Positions 62,471 through 64,000 of a stretch of 64,000 nucleotides of DNA are shown one piece after another. This DNA comes from Proteiniborus sp. MB09-C3 (GTDB lineage: Bacteria > Bacillota > Clostridia > Tissierellales > Proteiniboraceae). The stretch covers positions 1,984,001 through 2,048,000 of the forward strand of contig NZ_CP127161.1 in NCBI RefSeq assembly GCF_030263895.1, in the 5' to 3' direction. The translations under genes were made by a program, and so were the position numbers. The notes beneath the pieces were generated by a model, which had not been told where the DNA came from, searched no databases, and saw nothing but the letters and a program-made list of their open reading frames with translations. Numbering within the stretch: the first letter of the stretch is position 1; the number at the start of each line of letters is the position of its first letter.

Positions 62471-62520
62471 CTTACTAAGGACACTCCTAATTATTGTCCT
62501 ATGGACAGAAATTAAAGTTG
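62471..62520 (+). repeat. Dispersed repeat, inverted copy of 40301-40350
   Basis: Reverse complement reads TCTGTCCATAGGACA then ATAATTAGGAGTGTCCTT, close to 40301-40338. The core can form a TGTCC...GGACA hairpin. Confidence 0.6.
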
Positions 62521-62546
62521 GAAAAGAACATGAAGTTTTTTAGAAA

Positions 62547-62581
62547 CGCTTAGTATGACACAGTCTATGTCATACTGAGCG
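62547..62581 (-). repeat. Palindrome related to the TGTCATnCTGAG repeat; possible nadK terminator
   Basis: CGCTTAGTATGACA-CAGTCTA-TGTCATACTGAGCG is a 14-bp near-perfect stem, 11 bp beyond the nadK stop. The TGTCATACTGAGCG arm resembles the interior of the 38616 and 43986 elements. Confidence 0.6.
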
Positions 62582-62591
62582 CAGTAAAATA

Positions 62592-63410
62592 CTATATAAA
62601 TCTATCTCTAACCTTAGACCAGAAGTTTTGGCTATGAAAGGTGAGTTTTCTTAATGTCATATCAGAAAGCTTGATTATAATCTCTACCACATTATCATAT
62701 TTTAGTTGATTTCCATCTACTACAATTAGGACAGTATTCTCATCCCTGTACTCAGGGTTGATTTTTATAGCCATTCCATCAGGTATGATTGCACTATTTT
62801 GTAAAGACCTATAAGCTTTTGAGTTTATTGGACAAAGGGGAGTCAACTGTAAAGTTTTTAGTGTGGGATAAACTATACTACCTCCTGCTGAAAGATTATA
62901 GGCAGTACTTCCACTGGGAGTAGATATTATTAATCCATCTCCACTAAAGCATTCTAAGTGATCATCATCTATTGAAACATTTAGATGTATGACTTTTGAT
63001 TCTATACCTTTTATAACTATTTCATTGACGCCTATAAGCTCAATACAGCTAGTTCTTGTACATACGATAGCTTCAACAAGATAAATATCTTCTATATTAT
63101 ATTTTCCCTTAGAATAATTCTCAACAAATTTATTGATATTCTCAGGGGTTATTTCATGGAAGAAACCTAAATGGCCTGTATTAACTCCAACAAAGGGCAT
63201 ATATGGGAAATTGTACTTATGAACAGCCCTTAAAAAAGCTCCATCTCCACCAATACATATACTTAACTCTGCATTATAGTCGAATTCACTTGAAATAATA
63301 TAACCATATTGTTTTAATTTGTTTTCTAAAAGCTCAGAAGTTTCTTTAGAACGTATATTATCATTATGAATAATGTTTATTATTTTTTTTCCTTGCAGTC
63401 CATTTTCCAA
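62592..63410 (-). CDS. nadK: NAD kinase
   Basis: 272 aa from TTG 63410, chosen because GGAGGG lies about seven bases upstream; a TTG at 63431 precedes that site. It phosphorylates NAD to NADP. Motifs: ICIGGDGAFLRAVH (catalytic GGDG), VGVNTGHLGFF, VNEIVIKG and STPSGSTAYNLSAGG. It stands divergent to an RluA gene rather than in the xseA/recN cluster frequent in Clostridia. Confidence 0.95.
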   Translation of the reverse strand: MENGLQGKKIINIIHNDNIRSKETSELLENKLKQYGYIISSEFDYNAELSICIGGDGAFLRAVHKYNFPYMPFVGVNTGHLGFFHEITPENINKFVENYSKGKYNIEDIYLVEAIVCTRTSCIELIGVNEIVIKGIESKVIHLNVSIDDDHLECFSGDGLIISTPSGSTAYNLSAGGSIVYPTLKTLQLTPLCPINSKAYRSLQNSAIIPDGMAIKINPEYRDENTVLIVVDGNQLKYDNVVEIIIKLSDMTLRKLTFHSQNFWSKVRDRFI

Positions 63411-63503
63411 AGTAGCTCCCTCCAAATTCAATTTGCAAAAATAGCAGGAATAGTATATGTATATTATACACTAATTGTATTAAATATAAAACGGAGGAAA
63501 AAC

Positions 63504-64000
63504 ATGAAAGAAAGCGAAAACGTAATAATATTTGATATAAAGTCATCAGGTTTGACAATAGAGGAAGTGTTAAAACAGAACTATGGAATTTCGGGAAGAT
63601 TATTTAGAAGACTTCAAAAAAACCAGCAAATATATCTTAATAGTAAGATGGCAAAAAGCAATGCAACTGTGAAAAAAGGCGATAAGGTTACAATACATAT
63701 GGAAGATGAAGTAGAGAATAGTATACCAGTAGATATTCCTATAGATATAATTTATGAGGATTTAGATTTTGTGATTTTGAATAAGCAACCTAATATAGTA
63801 GTTCATCCTACTAAGAGCCATCAAGATGACACTATAGCAAATGGCGTAGCCTATTATTTTAATAAAAACAATATTAATAAGAAGGTAAGGTTTATAAATA
63901 GGCTAGACATGGGAACGTCGGGAGTACTGGTTATAGCAAAAAACTCTTTTACTCATCAACAAATGTCAAAGCAAATGGAAGAGGGAACAATAGAAAAGAA
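63504..64000 (+). CDS. RluA-family pseudouridine synthase (3' end outside window)
   Basis: Open from ATG 63504 (ACGGAGG seven bases upstream) to the window end, 165 codons. N-terminal S4 RNA-binding region (LTIEEVLKQNYGISGRLFRRLQKN, NGKMAK-like loop), then the catalytic domain with YEDLDFVILNKQPNIVVHPT and the RluA motif RFINRLDMGTSGVLVIAKN, whose Asp is the nucleophile. It modifies uridines in rRNA or tRNA; target not assignable. The family usually reads HRLD where this has NRLD. Confidence 0.9.
   Translation, partial: MKESENVIIFDIKSSGLTIEEVLKQNYGISGRLFRRLQKNQQIYLNSKMAKSNATVKKGDKVTIHMEDEVENSIPVDIPIDIIYEDLDFVILNKQPNIVVHPTKSHQDDTIANGVAYYFNKNNINKKVRFINRLDMGTSGVLVIAKNSFTHQQMSKQMEEGTIEK

Noticed and set aside
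1-64000. tRNA, rRNA and CRISPR array search
   Set aside because: No T-loop/acceptor pattern, no rRNA-like stretch and no regularly spaced direct repeats with unique spacers were found by reading; a tRNAscan-SE and CRISPR finder run would settle it.

Overview
The window looks like a low-GC chromosome segment from an anaerobic, endospore-forming, butyrate-producing member of the Clostridia in the broad sense. Three things support this: spore germination and cortex genes (YaaH/SleL-like hydrolase, sleB, a cwlJ-gerQ pair), a complete acetyl-CoA to butyryl-CoA gene set with electron-transfer flavoprotein, and AT-rich sequence with strong AGGAGG ribosome binding sites and frequent GTG/TTG starts. 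The genus cannot be told from the sequence. No rRNA, tRNA or CRISPR array was seen.

Layout. 1-7,000 is an accessory patch. It holds the right part of an IS3-family element, a REP-associated tyrosine transposase (RAYT) element with hairpin ends, an internally deleted copy of it, and two gene fragments lying between the same hairpins (a two-component system with a broken kinase and the tail of a beta-lactamase-fold protein). Interspersed are an SRAP protein and gltX. 7,000-12,000 is a BMP-type nucleoside ABC importer. 12,200-15,500 holds a spore-cortex hydrolase and a phosphate transporter with its PhoU-like partner. 15,600-20,100 carries aspartase (minus strand), two-subunit fumarase and malic enzyme, which together could turn aspartate into pyruvate. 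20,260-33,600 is a butyrate-type fermentation block headed by a PAS-AAA-Fis sigma-54 activator. Two operons in it each have a near-consensus -24/-12 promoter preceded by three identically spaced 14-bp palindromes. 33,800-44,000 is mixed core: DASS transporter, ridA, AP endonuclease, sleB under a c-di-AMP riboswitch, a VanY-like peptidase, an M16 peptidase, asd, xpt, a small alarmone synthetase and a CMD protein. It contains two MITE-like elements sitting inside transcription terminators.

44,100-51,330 is the least familiar part: a three-gene minus-strand operon led by a 1627-residue protein that appears to join an HD domain, a long helical-repeat region, a NadD-like nucleotidyltransferase, a GNAT-like region and a PRTase-like domain. 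An LDH-like protein and an FMN-reductase-like protein follow. I do not recognise this system.

51,650-64,000 returns to envelope and core functions: PspC and LiaF-like proteins, an FHA-FtsW/RodA-PBP operon, cwlJ-gerQ with a proline-rich coding repeat, a zinc phospholipase C-like protein, pepF, an O-antigen-ligase-like protein with an unknown partner, nadK, and the start of an RluA-type pseudouridine synthase cut by the window end.
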